This document shows positions 42,797 through 44,040 of a stretch of 44,040 bases of DNA, piece by piece (position 1 is the stretch's first letter; every line of letters starts with the position of its first letter). Origin of the DNA: CAZVAR01 sp964625225 (GTDB taxonomy: Bacteria; Pseudomonadota; Alphaproteobacteria; JAJUGE01); the NCBI GenBank assembly GCA_964625225.1, contig CAZVAR010000013.1, positions 1 through 44,040 on the forward strand. Reading direction: 5' to 3'. Below the pieces are notes generated by a model. The model saw nothing but the letters and a program-made list of their open reading frames with translations. It had not been told where the DNA came from and did no database searches. The position numbers and the translations under genes are program-made.

Positions 42797-44040
42797 CGTG
42801 CGCCGCCAGTGCAGCGAGATTGAGGATCTCCGACACCGTTGCGCCCATCGGCACGATCTGCACCGGCTTCGGGAGGCCGATCAGCTTCGGCCCGATCACG
42901 GTCCCGCCGCCCAGCTTCTGGAGCAGTTTCGCCGCGATGTTGGCGGAGTGCAGTGCCGGCATGACCAGCACGTTGGCCGCGTCGGAGAGGCGGCTGAAGG
43001 GGTACAGCCGCTTCATCAGCTCTGGATCGAGGGCGACGTCGGCGGCCATCTCGCCGTCATACTCGAAATCAACACGGCGCTGATCGAGCAGGGCGACCGC
43101 GTCGCGTACGCGCCGCGCCGACGGCCGGTCGGGATTGCCGAAATTCGAGTACGACAGGAAGGCGACGCGCGGGTCGTGTCCCATGCGCCGCGCCGTCGCC
43201 GCGCTGGCGATCGCGATCTGCGCCAGTTCCTCCGAGCTCGGGAGTTCGTGGACCGTCGTGTCGGCGATGACGACCGTTCGCCCGCGCGCCACCAGCATGG
43301 TCAGTCCGAAGACGATCGACCCGGGTTCGGGCTCGATCACCCTGGTCACGTCCTCGAATGCGACCGCGAAGCTCCGCGTCAGCCCGGTGACCATCGCGTC
43401 GGCGTCGCCCAGTGCCACCATGCAGGCGGCGAACACGTTGCGGTCCTGGTTCACGAGCCGCTGGCAGTCACGGTAAAGAAAGCCGCGTCGCTGGAGGCGG
43501 GCGTAAAGAAAGTCGGTGTAGCGCTTATTGTCCTTGGAGATGCGCGCATTCTGGACTTCCAGCGGCTCCTCGGTGGTGAGGCCCATTGCTTGGATCGTTG
43601 CACCGATTGTCTCCTCGCGGCCGACCAGCACCGGGGTGCCGAGGCCGTTCGTCCGGTAGCTGAGCGCCGCCCGGATCGCACGCTCCTCCTCGCCTTCGGC
43701 GAACACGACCCGCTTCGGCTTCGCCTTCACATCCTCGTAGATACGCTGGAGCGAGGCGGCGGTCGGATCGAGGCGGGCGCCCAGTTCCCGGCGGTAGGCG
43801 GCGAAATCGGCGATCGGCCGGCGCGCGACGCCGGCCTCGGCCGCCGCCCGGGCGACCGCCGCCGGCACCTCGACGATGAGGCGCGGATCGAACGGCACGG
43901 GGATGATGTATTCCGGACCGAACTGCAGCCGGCGGCCGGAGTAGGAGGCGGCCACCTCGTCCGGCACGTCCTCGCGCGCGAGCTTCGCCAGCGCCTCGGC
44001 GGCGGCGATCTTCATCGCGTCATTGATCGTCGAGGCGCGG
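42783..44040 (-). CDS. maeB: NADP-dependent malic enzyme, C-terminal PTA domain (partial)
   Basis: The visible part covers the end of the malic domain (INDAMKIAAAEALAKLA) and the complete phosphotransacetylase-like domain (GIGATIQAMGL, GDADAMVTGLTRS, GPKLIGLPKPVQIVP). MaeB-type enzymes oxidatively decarboxylate malate to pyruvate with NADP; the PTA-like part has a regulatory acetyl-CoA-sensing role and usually lacks PTA activity. The N-terminal part lies beyond the window at 44040. It reads through to the SPOR gene by a 14-base overlap. Confidence 0.93.
   Translation of the reverse strand, partial: RASTINDAMKIAAAEALAKLAREDVPDEVAASYSGRRLQFGPEYIIPVPFDPRLIVEVPAAVARAAAEAGVARRPIADFAAYRRELGARLDPTAASLQRIYEDVKAKPKRVVFAEGEEERAIRAALSYRTNGLGTPVLVGREETIGATIQAMGLTTEEPLEVQNARISKDNKRYTDFLYARLQRRGFLYRDCQRLVNQDRNVFAACMVALGDADAMVTGLTRSFAVAFEDVTRVIEPEPGSIVFGLTMLVARGRTVVIADTTVHELPSSEELAQIAIASAATARRMGHDPRVAFLSYSNFGNPDRPSARRVRDAVALLDQRRVDFEYDGEMAADVALDPELMKRLYPFSRLSDAANVLVMPALHSANIAAKLLQKLGGGTVIGPKLIGLPKPVQIVPMGATVSEILNLAALAAHDALG

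Noticed and set aside
1..44040. CRISPR array, tRNA or rRNA genes, insertion sequence
   Set aside because: I saw no regularly spaced repeats, no tRNA/rRNA-like conserved stretch and no transposase.

Overview
The window is GC-rich DNA, densely packed with genes on both strands. It has no rRNA or tRNA gene, no CRISPR array and no insertion sequence that I can see. Gene content points to an alphaproteobacterium, probably Rhodospirillales-like: a fused AcsAB-type cellulose synthase with a BcsD subunit, a TRAP transporter under a LacI regulator, a MaeB-type malic enzyme with a PTA domain, and a GTTC-N7-GTTC site of the alphaproteobacterial LexA type. The taxon is inferred from gene content only.

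Layout. 1-5.3 kb: the end of argF, hslO, a sodium/solute symporter, a decayed BCCT transporter and an MFS transporter. 5.4-10.9 kb: a catabolic cluster with a TIM-barrel isomerase/epimerase and a LacI repressor on the minus strand, facing dctP-dctQ-dctM and a metal-dependent cyclase/hydrolase. Two operator-like repeats lie between the two arms. 10.9-18.2 kb: a contiguous DNA-repair block made of an AlkA-type glycosylase, a RecD2 helicase, a small unknown gene, an accessory SSB, a phage-type protein resembling single-strand annealing proteins, a small unknown gene, a YqaJ/lambda-exonuclease-type nuclease and endonuclease III. 18.4-22.5 kb: redox and detoxification enzymes (CurA-like oxidoreductase, GST, PRISE-like reductase, HpcH/HpaI aldolase) and a 46-aa membrane protein. 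22.5-23.5 kb: a trypsin-fold/PDZ protein that has lost two catalytic residues. 23.7-35.9 kb: a cellulose operon (bcsZ, a short leader ORF, a BcsP/BcsR-like gene, bcsQ, a bcsA-bcsB fusion, bcsC, bcsD). 36-39 kb: a small secreted cysteine protein and two tandem OmpA-family porins. 39.2-44 kb: a Bcr/CflA exporter, an M20 peptidase, a Sel1/SPOR protein and the PTA end of maeB.

The most interesting part is 13.8-17.4 kb. A nuclease, an annealing-like protein and an SSB, which together look like a Red/RecET-type recombination set, sit among housekeeping repair genes. No integrase, terminase, capsid or lysis gene is present in the window. A perfect GAAC-N7-GAAC (LexA-type) site lies in the AT-richer gap upstream of the annealing-like gene. 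The simplest reading is a domesticated, SOS-controlled recombination module; this is inference.

The cellulose operon should make and export cellulose. The BcsA-BcsB fusion forms and threads the glucan, BcsC exports it, BcsD orders the fibres, BcsQ and the BcsP-like protein assist, and BcsZ trims. The fusion makes catalytic and periplasmic subunits in strict 1:1 ratio.
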